Below, one piece after another: positions 44,801 to 54,817 of a stretch of DNA of 64,000 nucleotides. Source of the DNA: Schizophyllum amplum. Taxonomy: Eukaryota; Basidiomycota; Agaricomycetes; Agaricales; Schizophyllaceae. Each line of letters opens with the position of its first letter. Position 1 is the stretch's first letter. The stretch is taken from assembly GCA_007026445.1 (NCBI GenBank), contig VDMD01000058.1, positions 99,522 to 163,521 on the forward strand, read 5' to 3'. A program made the translations under genes and the position numbers. The notes below the pieces were generated by a model, which was not told the DNA's origin, searched no databases, and saw nothing but the letters and a program-made list of their open reading frames with translations.

Positions 44801-47800
44801 ATGACCAAGAAGAGGAGCGGGGGAAAGAAGGCGAAAGCCGAGCAGAAGGAGCCGCGAAGGTATAACCTTCGCAGCTTCACAAAAACCGAGACGGCCATAG
44901 CCACATCGGAAGAAGTGGCGGCGCGTGACGGAACAATCCGGGACGCGTCGCGTCAGCGGTCGAAGGACGAACCTCCTCACCTGAAAAAGGAGAGTGAAGG
45001 GTCGCGGGTGAGGTCGGGAGGACGGAGCGATCCGGCCTCCACGCTCACAACTTTGACCGGAGAAGAAACGGCATCCGCTGGCCGGATGCTGAACGAGACA
45101 ATGGTCGGCGATAGCCGACCTACCCCATATATCGAGTCCATAACGGGCTCGATGAGCGCGAAATCGCTGAACCCTGCCGAGCGCGGGGAGCGTCGCAACA
45201 TGAAGAAGCCGGCAGCCGACTTCGACAGAGCGACGCCGCGTACCAACGCGATAAGGGCACGCAACAGAACGATGAGCGTACGAGACTTCGTACGCTTGCT
45301 GTTCCTTCAATGTCAGGTAGCTGATCAGCTAAATGACATTGAGGACGCAGCCGAACGCATCGCGTCCAGTGACGGGGAGATCACTGAGGAGCAGATGGTC
45401 GATCTGCTCCAGGAGTATGTCGAACCGTCGATGCATTCGACGTTCTGGAGAGCATTGGGAGTAGCTCTCGGGGAGACACCCTCCCGAGAGCCGAGTACTG
45501 CGGACAATGAGGATGCCGCAGTACATGCCGCAATGGTGTCTCTATTCAGAGCACGCCAGCTGGACGAGGACGACTTTACGTACCTCCGGCGACTCGAAGC
45601 CCAACGGCGTCAAGTCGAGCAACTCTTGCCTATAGGGCAAGCGTCGTCCAGCCAGTTTATCACACCGCGCATGGCCGCGGTGCAGGAACTGCAGCATCAA
45701 TCATTTGATGCTAGGGTTATCCTCCAGCGCATACGCGAAGGGGATATCCGAGAATCAGGAGGGACGGGAATTGGAGACCAATTCATCCGTTTCGAGCAGG
45801 ACGACGTGAGCCGTCCTGCCGACATCTCCGCGGATGAGTACACTCATCTGCTCAGGGAGAAGCATCGAAGCGATACTCCTGTATCGCGGTCGAGCTCAAC
45901 CCAGACCAAGGTCAAGGACGAGTACGATGGAAGTCGTACTCATGGCCTAAGGCGATCGACGTCGTGGAAATACCCCACCGCCGACAAGGACCCTCGGCCG
46001 GTGGGTTATAAACGACGACCGCGACGGAAGACGTCGAGGTCACCTTCCTCGTCGTCCACATCCCGGTCGTCATCTTCTTCTGATGATGACGGAAAGGATA
46101 AGCGCTCTTCGCGCTACCACGGAGCCAACTGGCAAGGACGAGGTCACCGAGACTCTGGACCTCCCGACGACGACAGCTCGTCGTCGTCTTCCTCATCTAG
46201 GCCTCCACCACGAAGGAGGCCAGGACGCGAGCCATCAAGACCTCGGGATGACAAGGGCAAGTCATCCCGATCATCGCACGGGGATCGAGGAGGACGACGT
46301 CCTCCTCCTCCGCCACCTCCGGGACCACCGGGAGATGATCCCTCTTCTGAGGAATCATCGTCAGAATCCAGTCGGGATGACAGACGCCGACGGCATGGTC
46401 GAGGCAGACGCTCTGCGTCTACCTCGTCGAGTGAGGATGACCGTCGCCACCGGCACAGGCGTCGACATCGCGGTCGACGCCCTGATTCCGCACCCCCAAC
46501 GCGGAATCGACAAGGGACGGCAGACGTAGAGGACAGACCTCTACGGTTCGACGATCGACAAGAGTACGAATACATTCGTTCTCGCCACGGACGGTACTCA
46601 AGGTACATCCGTGACCAGCTCGGCCAAGAGCTGGTGTTCCCGCAAGGGGTGAAACCGGGCAACTTTAAGTTGCCCGTACCTCCCACGTACAAAGGTACTA
46701 GCGACCTTGAGGAGTTTGAGGCATGGCTTCATAGCCTGGTACGGCTGCTGCGATTCACCATGATGGGTGGTCGTGGAAAGGAGAATGAGCGGGTGCTCAT
46801 TACTGGCATGTACTTGTCGGGCATAGCAGAGGAATTCTACTATGACAATGTCGAGGACGTGGATCGACGAGTGCGACGGTGGACCTTCGAAGGGCTGGTC
46901 CACGCGATCTTCGATCGCTTTATCCACGACACGACGCTGCAAGAAGCAACGAGCGGGTTCTGGACCGCCTCGTACGACAGCAAGTCTGGCGTGCAAGGAT
47001 GGTACAACGAGTTGTTGCGCCTAGCGCGGCGTATGGTTGAAGCACCCGATGACTACACTCATCGGATGCGATTCATCAGCGGTCTACCGCAGGATATCAT
47101 GACCCGCGTACTAGAGGAGGGACACTCAGCGGAGCGTAGTACGCTCCGCCGCATACTTAAGTCAGCACTTAAGCATGAAGCCGCCCTACGCGTACGGCGA
47201 GCATACCGCGAGGAGCTATCGCATGTGTTCCCGTCGGGCACCCGTAAGAGCCACGGCGATGACAAGGAGAAGTCATCGCACAATCGCGTAGATAATCGCT
47301 CCCCTAACCGTAGGGAGCGACGGTCCGAACAACGACGTGTGGTGCGTGTAGAACGGCGCCACAGGAGCAGGGATAGAGCTGAGCGACGAGAGAGAGATCG
47401 TCGCGAGCACCGCGAGACGCCGCGAACGGGAGCGGATAACGCACGCCCCGTGGCGCCAGCGGCAGGTGGCAACAGTCGCCCGGCCGAGAAGGCAGGAACC
47501 AAGAGCGGGAACTGCTACAGTTGTGGACGAGCGGGCCATTTTGCCAATGACCCCGCCTGTCCCAACTATAAGCCGCGCATGTTCGCGCAGAACGACATGG
47601 CGGCTAGCGACAGCGAACGCCGGGACGCCAGCCGGCTTGCGGCGGTGGCGGAGGTTCCCGAGCCCCCGCCAGACGACATGGAGTCGTCCGAAGGAGAGGT
47701 CGTCGAGTACTACGAGTACTCTGAGGACGAGACGGACGACGAGCACGAGCGCATGGACTCTATGCGCTCGGGTGACCGTATGGGGGCTATATTTCCCCCA

Positions 47801-48298
47801 TCGAGAGAGCCCCACCGAGGGGGAACACTGCGTAAATCGACGCGTGTGGGCCATCGTCCGGAGCGAACGATGGCTGAGAAGAACTGCCTCACTGCGTTGA
47901 TTCGCATCAACGGCACGGAGGCGTTCTCGATGTTCGACTCGGGGAGCACCTTGACGGGCATCACACCGGACTTCGCCCGGGTGAGCCAGATCAAGGTATT
48001 CGAGCTCGACAACCCCGTCACGTTGCAACTCGGGACGGTGGGATCACGATCCCGTATATCGTACGGATCGAATGTACGAGTCGATATAGCGGGGCGGTCG
48101 CGCGACACCTATGTTGACATAGTCAACATAGACCGTTTTGATGCGATAATTGGCGCGCCCTTCATGCGTGACCATCACATCAAGCTCGATTTTGCGAGCA
48201 ACACCATACGCATGGACGGACAGGTCATTAATGCCCTGTCCGAAGGGGAGGAGACCGCCGCGATAATGCGACGGTCCGCAATGCGCAAGAAAGAGTGA
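44801..48298 (+). CDS. gag: ORF1: Gag-protease polyprotein
   Basis: 1165 residues from ATG at 44801 (MTKKRSGGKKAKAEQK). The basic N-terminus and a long Ser/Arg/Pro/Asp low-complexity middle (about residues 400-590) precede the capsid-like region (residues about 610-810; KLPVPPTYKGTSDLEEFEAWLHSL, ITGMYLSGIAEEFYYDNV, FTLIHAIFDRFIHDTTLQEA-like block, GWYNELLRLARRMVEAP). A zinc knuckle CYSCGRAGHFANDPAC starts at residue 905, with six residues between His and the last Cys instead of the usual four. The retropepsin has FSMFDSGSTLTGITPDFA (catalytic Asp 1046) and IIGAPFMRDHHIKLDF. The stop is TGA at 48296-48298, followed by CTA, the context known for efficient readthrough, and the frame stays open beyond it. 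Confidence 0.92.
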   Translation: MTKKRSGGKKAKAEQKEPRRYNLRSFTKTETAIATSEEVAARDGTIRDASRQRSKDEPPHLKKESEGSRVRSGGRSDPASTLTTLTGEETASAGRMLNETMVGDSRPTPYIESITGSMSAKSLNPAERGERRNMKKPAADFDRATPRTNAIRARNRTMSVRDFVRLLFLQCQVADQLNDIEDAAERIASSDGEITEEQMVDLLQEYVEPSMHSTFWRALGVALGETPSREPSTADNEDAAVHAAMVSLFRARQLDEDDFTYLRRLEAQRRQVEQLLPIGQASSSQFITPRMAAVQELQHQSFDARVILQRIREGDIRESGGTGIGDQFIRFEQDDVSRPADISADEYTHLLREKHRSDTPVSRSSSTQTKVKDEYDGSRTHGLRRSTSWKYPTADKDPRPVGYKRRPRRKTSRSPSSSSTSRSSSSSDDDGKDKRSSRYHGANWQGRGHRDSGPPDDDSSSSSSSSRPPPRRRPGREPSRPRDDKGKSSRSSHGDRGGRRPPPPPPPGPPGDDPSSEESSSESSRDDRRRRHGRGRRSASTSSSEDDRRHRHRRRHRGRRPDSAPPTRNRQGTADVEDRPLRFDDRQEYEYIRSRHGRYSRYIRDQLGQELVFPQGVKPGNFKLPVPPTYKGTSDLEEFEAWLHSLVRLLRFTMMGGRGKENERVLITGMYLSGIAEEFYYDNVEDVDRRVRRWTFEGLVHAIFDRFIHDTTLQEATSGFWTASYDSKSGVQGWYNELLRLARRMVEAPDDYTHRMRFISGLPQDIMTRVLEEGHSAERSTLRRILKSALKHEAALRVRRAYREELSHVFPSGTRKSHGDDKEKSSHNRVDNRSPNRRERRSEQRRVVRVERRHRSRDRAERRERDRREHRETPRTGADNARPVAPAAGGNSRPAEKAGTKSGNCYSCGRAGHFANDPACPNYKPRMFAQNDMAASDSERRDASRLAAVAEVPEPPPDDMESSEGEVVEYYEYSEDETDDEHERMDSMRSGDRMGAIFPPSREPHRGGTLRKSTRVGHRPERTMAEKNCLTALIRINGTEAFSMFDSGSTLTGITPDFARVSQIKVFELDNPVTLQLGTVGSRSRISYGSNVRVDIAGRSRDTYVDIVNIDRFDAIIGAPFMRDHHIKLDFASNTIRMDGQVINALSEGEETAAIMRRSAMRKKE

Positions 48299-48748
48299 CT
48301 ACAGGAGAGTCACGAAGACGACCCAAGGGTGGAGGTGGTCGATGAGGAAATCGTCGACCACATCAACCCAGCCCCAGAATTGAACGAAGGGGAAACAGTA
48401 TGCATGTCGAATGAAGAATTTGACAAGCATATGGACGGGTTGAGGGCCATACGAGTCGAAGGGATCGCCGAAAAGCGATCTCCCACAGTGGAAATTGTCG
48501 ATGAAGAGGTCATCGACAACGTGAATCCCGCAGTCGAGTTAAACGACAGCGAGTCGGTATGCATGTCGAATGAAGAATTCGACAAATACCTTAAGGAAAT
48601 AAAAGAAGAAAAAACGTATCATCGCAAGGATGGCGGGGGACAAGAGCCACCGCCAAGGAGCCACCGCAGGGAAGCGATGACTGGCTGTGGAAGGAACGGC
48701 CAGTCCGAGAAAACGCGCCACAGCCCCCATGCAAATGGGAGCACATGA
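48299..48748 (+). CDS. Putative readthrough extension of Gag-protease
   Basis: Directly after the TGA, in the same frame, 149 codons stay open to a TGA at 48746-48748. The translation is acidic and carries an internal tandem repeat: VVDEEIVDHINPAPELNEGETVCMSNEEFDKHM and EIVDEEVIDNVNPAVELNDSESVCMSNEEFDKYL, about 55 residues apart. The repeat shows it is real protein sequence rather than leader. The last codon overlaps the pol start as ATGA. An internal ATG at 48329 could instead initiate it. It may be a linker made only when ribosomes read through the ORF1 stop. Confidence 0.6.
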   Translation, partial: LQESHEDDPRVEVVDEEIVDHINPAPELNEGETVCMSNEEFDKHMDGLRAIRVEGIAEKRSPTVEIVDEEVIDNVNPAVELNDSESVCMSNEEFDKYLKEIKEEKTYHRKDGGGQEPPPRSHRREAMTGCGRNGQSEKTRHSPHANGST

Positions 48749-51700
48749 TGCATGAGCGTATCGACGACGCTCGATACGAGAGGATCCGCGTACTATTCGA
48801 AGAACCGTACGCATCGCGAGGACAGTTCGAGGACACGCCGGAGCGACATAATGTCGATCCGGAGGAGGGGCTACAAACCGTCATTGACTATGCGTCAATG
48901 ATGCGAATTGGAGAGCATGCGGAAATCAAAGATGTCCCCATGGAGGTTCCTGTCAGGGACCCAGAGAGTCGCCGAAGCAAAGGAGAAGACGAGGCGCGTT
49001 ACGCGTCGTTCACAGAGGACGACATTCCTCGCTTACGACAGAGGTGGTTGGACAAGGAGAGCGATCTCCTGTCCGGAGTTCCAGAAAAACTTCCCCCGAT
49101 GAGGGAGGTCAATCATAAAATTCCGCTGATTGATGAGCAGCGGAACTACCGATACCACATGCCACGATGCGCGGAGGTGCTCAAGGAGCAACTCCTCGCT
49201 AAGATCGGGCGGTACGAGAGAGCCGGATGGTGGGAGCAGGTCAGCACTGAGCAGGCCGCTCCCATGTTATGCATTCCGAAGAAGGACGGTACGCTCCGTA
49301 CCGTCATTGACTGTCGGAAGCGGAACGACAACACGGTGAAGGATGTAACTCCTTTACCGGACCAAGATCAGATTCGAATGGACGTCGCGCGCGCGCCGTA
49401 CCGGTCGAAAATCGATCTGTCAGACGCGTACGAGCAGGTGCGCATCGTACCAGAGGACGTAGGGAAGTCCTCATTCGCCACAATATACGGATCGTATATG
49501 AGCAAAGTGATGCAGCAAGGGGACTGCAACGCGCCATCAACCTTTCAAAGGTTGATGACACATATCTTCCGAGACTGTATCGGAAGATTCGTCCATATAT
49601 ATCTGGATGATATATTCGTGTTCAGCGATTCCATCGAGGAACACGAAGGCCATTTAGCCATCATATTCTCCCGCCTCCGCGAGGCGGAATTATATATGAA
49701 GGCGGCCAAGGTTGACCTATACGCCGAGGTCGTAGACTGCCTCGGCCATAAAATTGATCACGCCGGCCTCCACGCCGACGGAGATAAAATGGCAAAAATA
49801 CGCGGGTGGCGAACCCCCCGCGACTACGGAGACATACAACGATTCCTAGGAATCGTTCAATACCTCGCGCAGTTCCTGCCGGAACTGGCGGCGTATGCTG
49901 GCCCGCTAAGCGCCATAACGAAAGGGGGGCAACCCTTTTTCTGGCGAGCAATACATGAGCGATGTTTCGAGCGGATCAAACATCTATGCTCGAAGACGCC
50001 GATCCTCAAGCCCATCGACGCGCGCAAGGACGAACCCATATGGGTCATCTGCGATGCGTCCATGGCCGGAGTCGGGGCGATGTACGGCCAGGGCGAGAGC
50101 TGGAAGACTTGTCGTCCAGCTGGATTCATGTCGCGGAAATTCACCGCGACTCAACGTAATTACCGAACATTCGAGCAGGAGACGCTGGCAATACTCGAAG
50201 CTCTCCTGAAGTGGGAGGACAAATTGATCGGACGACGTATACACATCGTCACGGATCATCGAGCCCTTGAGTTCTTCCAAACTCAAGGGCGACTATCGGC
50301 CCGACAGACGCGATGGATGGAATATCTATCGCGTTTCGACTTTGACATCACGTATGTCAAAGGATTGGAGAACAAGGTAGCGGACGCTCTGTCCCGCTAT
50401 CATCTGAATGATACATGGGAGGATATAACTCCTCCCTACGATTACGCGAATGCCGACGTGAGGCTCGATCCTGAGGGGGAGGATCTTCCCCTCGGCCGTA
50501 AGGAGGAGTTGGACGAAGTGAACATGGCCTATGTTCACGCGATGAATGAGCGCGTAGAGGACCGCGACTTGGAGGCAGAAGAACTGGCGCGAGAGGCAGA
50601 GCCCGTCCGAGAGGACGAGCTGCACCACGTAGATCCGGCGCAGAACCCGACGGTCGAGGAGATTCTGGCCAGTGGACCGGATCTCCGGAAGCGGGTGGCT
50701 CAAGAATTCTCTGAATTCTTTCGCACCATTCAAGCCAGCTACAAAGAGGACCCGCTTTGTAGTAAGATCCTCGCCGCGCCACGAAAATATCACAATTTTC
50801 GCGTGTACGAAGATGTCGTATGGACCAGGAATGAGCACAACGACTGGGTCGTTGTGGTACCAAAGGGTCGCTTTGTCGACAACACGTTGCGCGGGCTTGT
50901 CGTAGAACAAGCCCATGCGGTGGTGGGTCACTATAACGCGACACGAACCGGCGAATATATTCGCCGATGGTACTGGTGGCCGAAGATTTATTCGGACGTG
51001 GAGAAGTTCTGCAAATCTTGTGAGATTTGCCAAACCGCCAAAGGGGCCTACGCGAGTGGGGCTAAAGGCGAGCTACACAGCTTGCCAATACCCATCAAGC
51101 CGTGGGACTCCATTGGAATGGACTTTATTGGTCCATTCCCCGAGAGTCAAGGGTTCAATTATCTATGGGTGATAATTGACAGGATGACATCAATGGTCCA
51201 CCTGATACCGGTGAACACGACCACGACAGCCGTTGAGCTATCGTGGATTTACTTCCGGGAGATCGTTCGCCTACACGGTCTCCCTTCGTCGATTGTCAGC
51301 GACAGGGACTCTAAGTTCACGTCGCTATGGTGGACGGAGCTCCACCGCCTACTCGGGGCGAAGCTCCTGATGTCAACCGCTTTCCACCCTCAAACGGATG
51401 GCCAGACGGAGCGGGCAAACCGCTCCATCGCTCAGATTCTTAGGTCGTTCGTACGACCCAATCAACGCGATTGGGTGCAACGACTTCCGTTGGTGGAGTT
51501 CGCAATAAACTCCAGCATCAGCAGCGCGACTGGGTTCGCGCCGTTCGAACTCAACTACGGCTACATGCCGTCGATGATCCAAGAAATCCGTGAATCCACG
51601 GACAAGCCGCCCAAGGGGCTGCGGGACTTTGCTATGCAAGCCCTGCAGAACGTAGCGGACGCCCACGACTGCTTAATCGAGGCGCGGGTATTCCAAAAAC

Positions 51701-52029
51701 ATCACGCCGATAATCATCGACGTGAGGATCCAAAAATAGGGGAGGGAGACTTTGTCTACCTATCCACCAAGAATTTAAACTTACCCAAGGGACGAGCCAC
51801 TAAGCTCCTCCCTCGATTTGTCGGACCTTATAAGGTCCTGACGGCCCAGCCCGAGTCATCAACATACGAGCTGGACCTACCGGATGCGCTCCGGCAGCGG
51901 CGTATTCACCCGCGCTTCCACGTCAGTCTGTTGCGACCTCATGTCGCGAACGACGACGTGTTATTCCCCAGTCGTGCATTCGTGCAACACTACGACTTCG
52001 GCGCCCCAACAACGCCGAGTTCCTCGTGA
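48745..52029 (+). CDS. pol: ORF2: Pol (reverse transcriptase, RNase H, integrase)
   Basis: 1094 residues. RT: AAPMLCIPKKDGTLRTVIDCRKRN, SKIDLSDAYEQVRI, QQGDCNAPSTFQRLM and the catalytic YLDD at residues 286-289. RNase H: WVICDASMAGVGAMYG, RNYRTFEQETLAILEAL, HIVTDHRALEFF and VADALSRYH. Integrase: HHCC zinc domain (HAVVGHYN...FCKSCEICQ, about residues 727-765), then catalytic Asp 793 (GMDFIGPF), Asp 853 (VSDRDSKF) and Glu 889 (QTDGQTERAN), with the canonical 35 residues between the last two. The GPY/F-like end is LPRFVGPYKVLTAQ. Pol begins ATGATG, overlapping the upstream stop as ATGA, so it may be reached by reinitiation. It stops three codons after a C4 run; the chromodomain continues in the -1 frame. 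Confidence 0.93.
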   Translation: MMHERIDDARYERIRVLFEEPYASRGQFEDTPERHNVDPEEGLQTVIDYASMMRIGEHAEIKDVPMEVPVRDPESRRSKGEDEARYASFTEDDIPRLRQRWLDKESDLLSGVPEKLPPMREVNHKIPLIDEQRNYRYHMPRCAEVLKEQLLAKIGRYERAGWWEQVSTEQAAPMLCIPKKDGTLRTVIDCRKRNDNTVKDVTPLPDQDQIRMDVARAPYRSKIDLSDAYEQVRIVPEDVGKSSFATIYGSYMSKVMQQGDCNAPSTFQRLMTHIFRDCIGRFVHIYLDDIFVFSDSIEEHEGHLAIIFSRLREAELYMKAAKVDLYAEVVDCLGHKIDHAGLHADGDKMAKIRGWRTPRDYGDIQRFLGIVQYLAQFLPELAAYAGPLSAITKGGQPFFWRAIHERCFERIKHLCSKTPILKPIDARKDEPIWVICDASMAGVGAMYGQGESWKTCRPAGFMSRKFTATQRNYRTFEQETLAILEALLKWEDKLIGRRIHIVTDHRALEFFQTQGRLSARQTRWMEYLSRFDFDITYVKGLENKVADALSRYHLNDTWEDITPPYDYANADVRLDPEGEDLPLGRKEELDEVNMAYVHAMNERVEDRDLEAEELAREAEPVREDELHHVDPAQNPTVEEILASGPDLRKRVAQEFSEFFRTIQASYKEDPLCSKILAAPRKYHNFRVYEDVVWTRNEHNDWVVVVPKGRFVDNTLRGLVVEQAHAVVGHYNATRTGEYIRRWYWWPKIYSDVEKFCKSCEICQTAKGAYASGAKGELHSLPIPIKPWDSIGMDFIGPFPESQGFNYLWVIIDRMTSMVHLIPVNTTTTAVELSWIYFREIVRLHGLPSSIVSDRDSKFTSLWWTELHRLLGAKLLMSTAFHPQTDGQTERANRSIAQILRSFVRPNQRDWVQRLPLVEFAINSSISSATGFAPFELNYGYMPSMIQEIRESTDKPPKGLRDFAMQALQNVADAHDCLIEARVFQKHHADNHRREDPKIGEGDFVYLSTKNLNLPKGRATKLLPRFVGPYKVLTAQPESSTYELDLPDALRQRRIHPRFHVSLLRPHVANDDVLFPSRAFVQHYDFGAPTTPSSS

Positions 52030-52256
52030 ACAGAATCACGGGACACAAATGGGTCGGTGAAGAGATATTCTTCACCGTCGAATGGGAGCTCGGCGACGTG
52101 ACGGACGAGCCGTTAACGAACGTTAACGAGCTCACGGCGTTGGATGACTACTTAACGTTACAAGGCGTTAAGGAATGGTCGGAGTTGCCTGGGAAGCGAC
52201 CGGTGCGACAGCGTCGAGCGCCCGCGCGCACGCGCGGCATGGTGCGCACCAGTTGA
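52008..52256 (+). CDS. Integrase C-terminal chromodomain, out of frame with pol
   Basis: The -1 frame relative to pol reads NNAEFLVNRITGHKWVGEEIFFTVEWELGDVTDEPLTNVNELTALDDYLTLQGV. This is a chromodomain of the type that ends fungal Gypsy integrases. The usual Trp in the (T)WEP segment is Asp here. The frame would join pol if the C4 at about 52003-52007 were C5. So it is either a real frameshift, a programmed one, or an assembly indel. Stop at 52254-52256. Confidence 0.7.
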   Translation, partial: NNAEFLVNRITGHKWVGEEIFFTVEWELGDVTDEPLTNVNELTALDDYLTLQGVKEWSELPGKRPVRQRRAPARTRGMVRTS

Positions 52257-52400
52257 ACATAACTCACGTGCATGCACGTGATATCACGCGGAGCCACCCG
52301 CGTGATTCAGACTGTAAAGTCTCGGCGAAAGCCGACACCGTCACAGTGTCGGTCACAACGCGGAAGGAACTTTTTCAAGTTCCTCCGAACATCCATCTCA

Positions 52401-54817
52401 ATGGATAACAGCAGCACTCACCACGATGCTGCGACGACTGTACAGTCGTCGCAGCAGGGGGAGGGCCCCATCCATTGTTCTTGTTCACAACCTATGCAGG
52501 TGGATGGCAACATCCACGAGCGAAAATTCGAGGCGAACTTGTTCGTCGGCGCCCCGACGTGCGGATGCCCCGTATGCGGCGCATACTCGCAGCACGTGTT
52601 CGGAGCGGTCACGGCCAATAACGCATCCATCCTGGAAGCGAGACAGCGGCTCGGCAGCGCCGCACCCGCGGCAGCGGCACCGTACGCGCCGCCGCCGCAA
52701 GGAGCGGACGATAGGATGCGCGAGCGGATGGAGAGGCTCGCGCATGAGAGGGACGACGCACGCAAGCGGATGGAGAGGCTTGCGCGCGAGAGAGACGAGG
52801 CCCGCGACGACGTAGAGGTCGTACGAGGCGAGTTGCAGCACGCCAACGACAAGTTGACGATGGCATACTGTGAGCTGGACCAGTGGCGCGTGCGCGAGCA
52901 GCTGCACACTGATCGTGTGCCGTCGCGCTACTCCACGATGTCGGACCAGCTCGTGGATACAAACACGGCCCCGCGTCTGTGGATTGAGTTCGCCGAGGAG
53001 GACATCCTCCGCGGGCAAGAGCGCGAGGACGCTATGCGCCGCATCATCGGACGCGCCAAGCGGTCGTCTGGAAAGGGAGTGGACCGGTGGTCCACTGCCG
53101 AGAGAGGGGGCGCAAGCGCGAGCATGAGCACGGCCCAGCCGTACCCAAGCGCCGGGATGCCGTTCACCATCGGCCCCGTCGTGACCGATGGCTACATGGA
53201 CGACTACTCGGACCGCGCGACGTCGAGCGACGAGGACGACGGCAGCTCCGTCGGCCAGAAGCGGAAGGCGACGAGGACCAGCGGAGGTCAGAGGAGCCGC
53301 GGGTGGGAACAAGGCGCTGGCGGGTCAGCCAGCGCACCGCCACCACCGCCAACACCGCAGGCCCTACCGTCGCAGGCTTCGCAGCCGCAGGCGTTCCTAC
53401 CGCAGCAACAGGGCCTGACCCTCGCAGCGGGAGGAAACATGCGTGGCCGCGGAACGTTCTTCCGCGGCGGGCGAGGGCTACCGCGGCAGGGGGCGGTCGG
53501 GCGCCCGGGGCGGACGAAACCGCCGCCCCCCATATCACTCGATGAGGTGCTACAGGGCCGCGATCCAACCGAGATCGAGGACCCCGAGATGAAGCGGCTG
53601 GTGCAGACGTTCTTGGACATCTGCGAGGTCGACCCCGAGAACATCACATCCGACGACTTGCGTCGTCGCGTGTTGTACACGAACGAGGTCAAGGTCGCCC
53701 AGGCGTGCGACAAGTTCTTGCGCACGCGGCCGCAACGCTTCCTCCTCGGGCAGAGCCAGATGCCCAAGTGGCCTGGCCATACGAAGGGGCAGCAGAGCCA
53801 GCCGGGAAAGCGATCTGGCCTGGGGCCGATGCTGTCGTACTACGCGGCGAACCACGTCACCGCGCCGCGGGGCATACGCTCCGTAGAGTACACGAAGGAG
53901 ATCGTCCTGATCTCCATTCCTCATGTACGGGGCTACCGACTAGTGTCGTTGGCCATCCCGACGCTGTTCACGTTCGCGGAAGCCGCTAGCTTCCGCGACT
54001 TGTTCGTGATGTTCATCATCGAGGTGATGTGCGTGCCGCTCGACACGGGTCGGGTCGGGTATGAGGCCTGGATCGAGGCCCTGCAGACGCCGACCACCAC
54101 TGTGCGTACGGCTACGCCGTACGACCCGTTCGCAATGGGGACCGTTGACGTCCTCAACGCTCGTCGCGTACCTGACCAGCATCGGGGTCAGCACGATCGA
54201 GTTGGGCGACGCCTTGCCGTACTGTATCGAGTACGTGTACAAGCGCGCGTCGTCCATGACGTCCCCCGATGGTGTTGCGGCTATGCGGCGTGCATACGTG
54301 GCCGCCCTGCAGTTTCGTGGACTGAACGCGTGGCCTGTCGGGCTACCAGGACCACGCTACTGGACGTCGTTCAGTGGTGATGTCCATAACGGCGTACGCT
54401 ACGCCGACCCGGTCATGCCTGGCGACACCCAGCGCCTCGTACTGCGGCCTACAGCGTTGCAGGGCGACATCGTCGACCCCCTCGGACACTTGTTCTACAA
54501 CCCGCGTACGGCGCTGGAGGCCGAGCAGTTTGGCCCCTGCATTCCGATCCAGGTCGCGTCATGGCCAGACCCCATCACTCCGCGCGCCGTCGCCGCCGCC
54601 TCCGCCATCAGCGCCATCGCCCGCCACGACCAGCGCCATCCCCGCCACCGGTTCGACCCCGGCCGCGGACCCTTCCGCGAGTGCCTCGACGGCAGTCGAC
54701 GTATCGTCGACTGCCCACGACGTGGTGATGACCGAGACAACAACCGGGGACGGCGGTCAGACAACCGCCGGGCCGGCCGCTGTGTCGACAGAGAGCGGGG
54801 CCGCAGAGCCGTCGTAG
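52401..54817 (+). CDS. ORF3: unrecognised accessory protein with coiled coil (frame breaks)
   Basis: It starts MDNSSTHHDAATTVQSSQQ. A Cys-rich N-terminal motif (CSCSQPM...CGCPVCGAYS) is followed by a coiled coil with a 14-residue internal repeat (RMERLAHERDDARK, RMERLARERDEARD; residues about 105-165). A disordered Gly/Arg/Pro stretch (RGRGTFFRGGRGLPRQ) comes next. A folded-looking domain has MKRLVQTFLDICEVDPENITSDDLRRRVLY, KEIVLISIPHVRGYRLVSLAIPTLFTFAEAASFRDLFVMFIIEVMCVPLD, then, after a +1 change at a G4 run near 54137, GPLTSSTLVAYLTSIGVSTIELGDALPYCIEYVYKRASSM and LGHLFYNPRTALEAEQFGPCIPIQVASW. A Ser/Pro/Thr tail in a third frame ends at 54817. It occupies the env position but lacks a signal peptide and membrane anchor, so it is not an obvious envelope protein. 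Confidence 0.6.

Noticed and set aside
46083..46529. 148-codon frame in the gag low-complexity region
   Set aside because: A shadow of the Ser/Arg-rich gag sequence in another frame.
52000..52012. Programmed -1 frameshift site before the chromodomain
   Set aside because: The C4-AAC-AAC context does not form a proper X-XXY-YYZ heptamer in the zero frame. A missing C is the simpler explanation.
52401..54817. ORF3 as an envelope gene
   Set aside because: No signal peptide, furin-like site, fusion peptide or C-terminal membrane anchor is visible; position alone is not enough.
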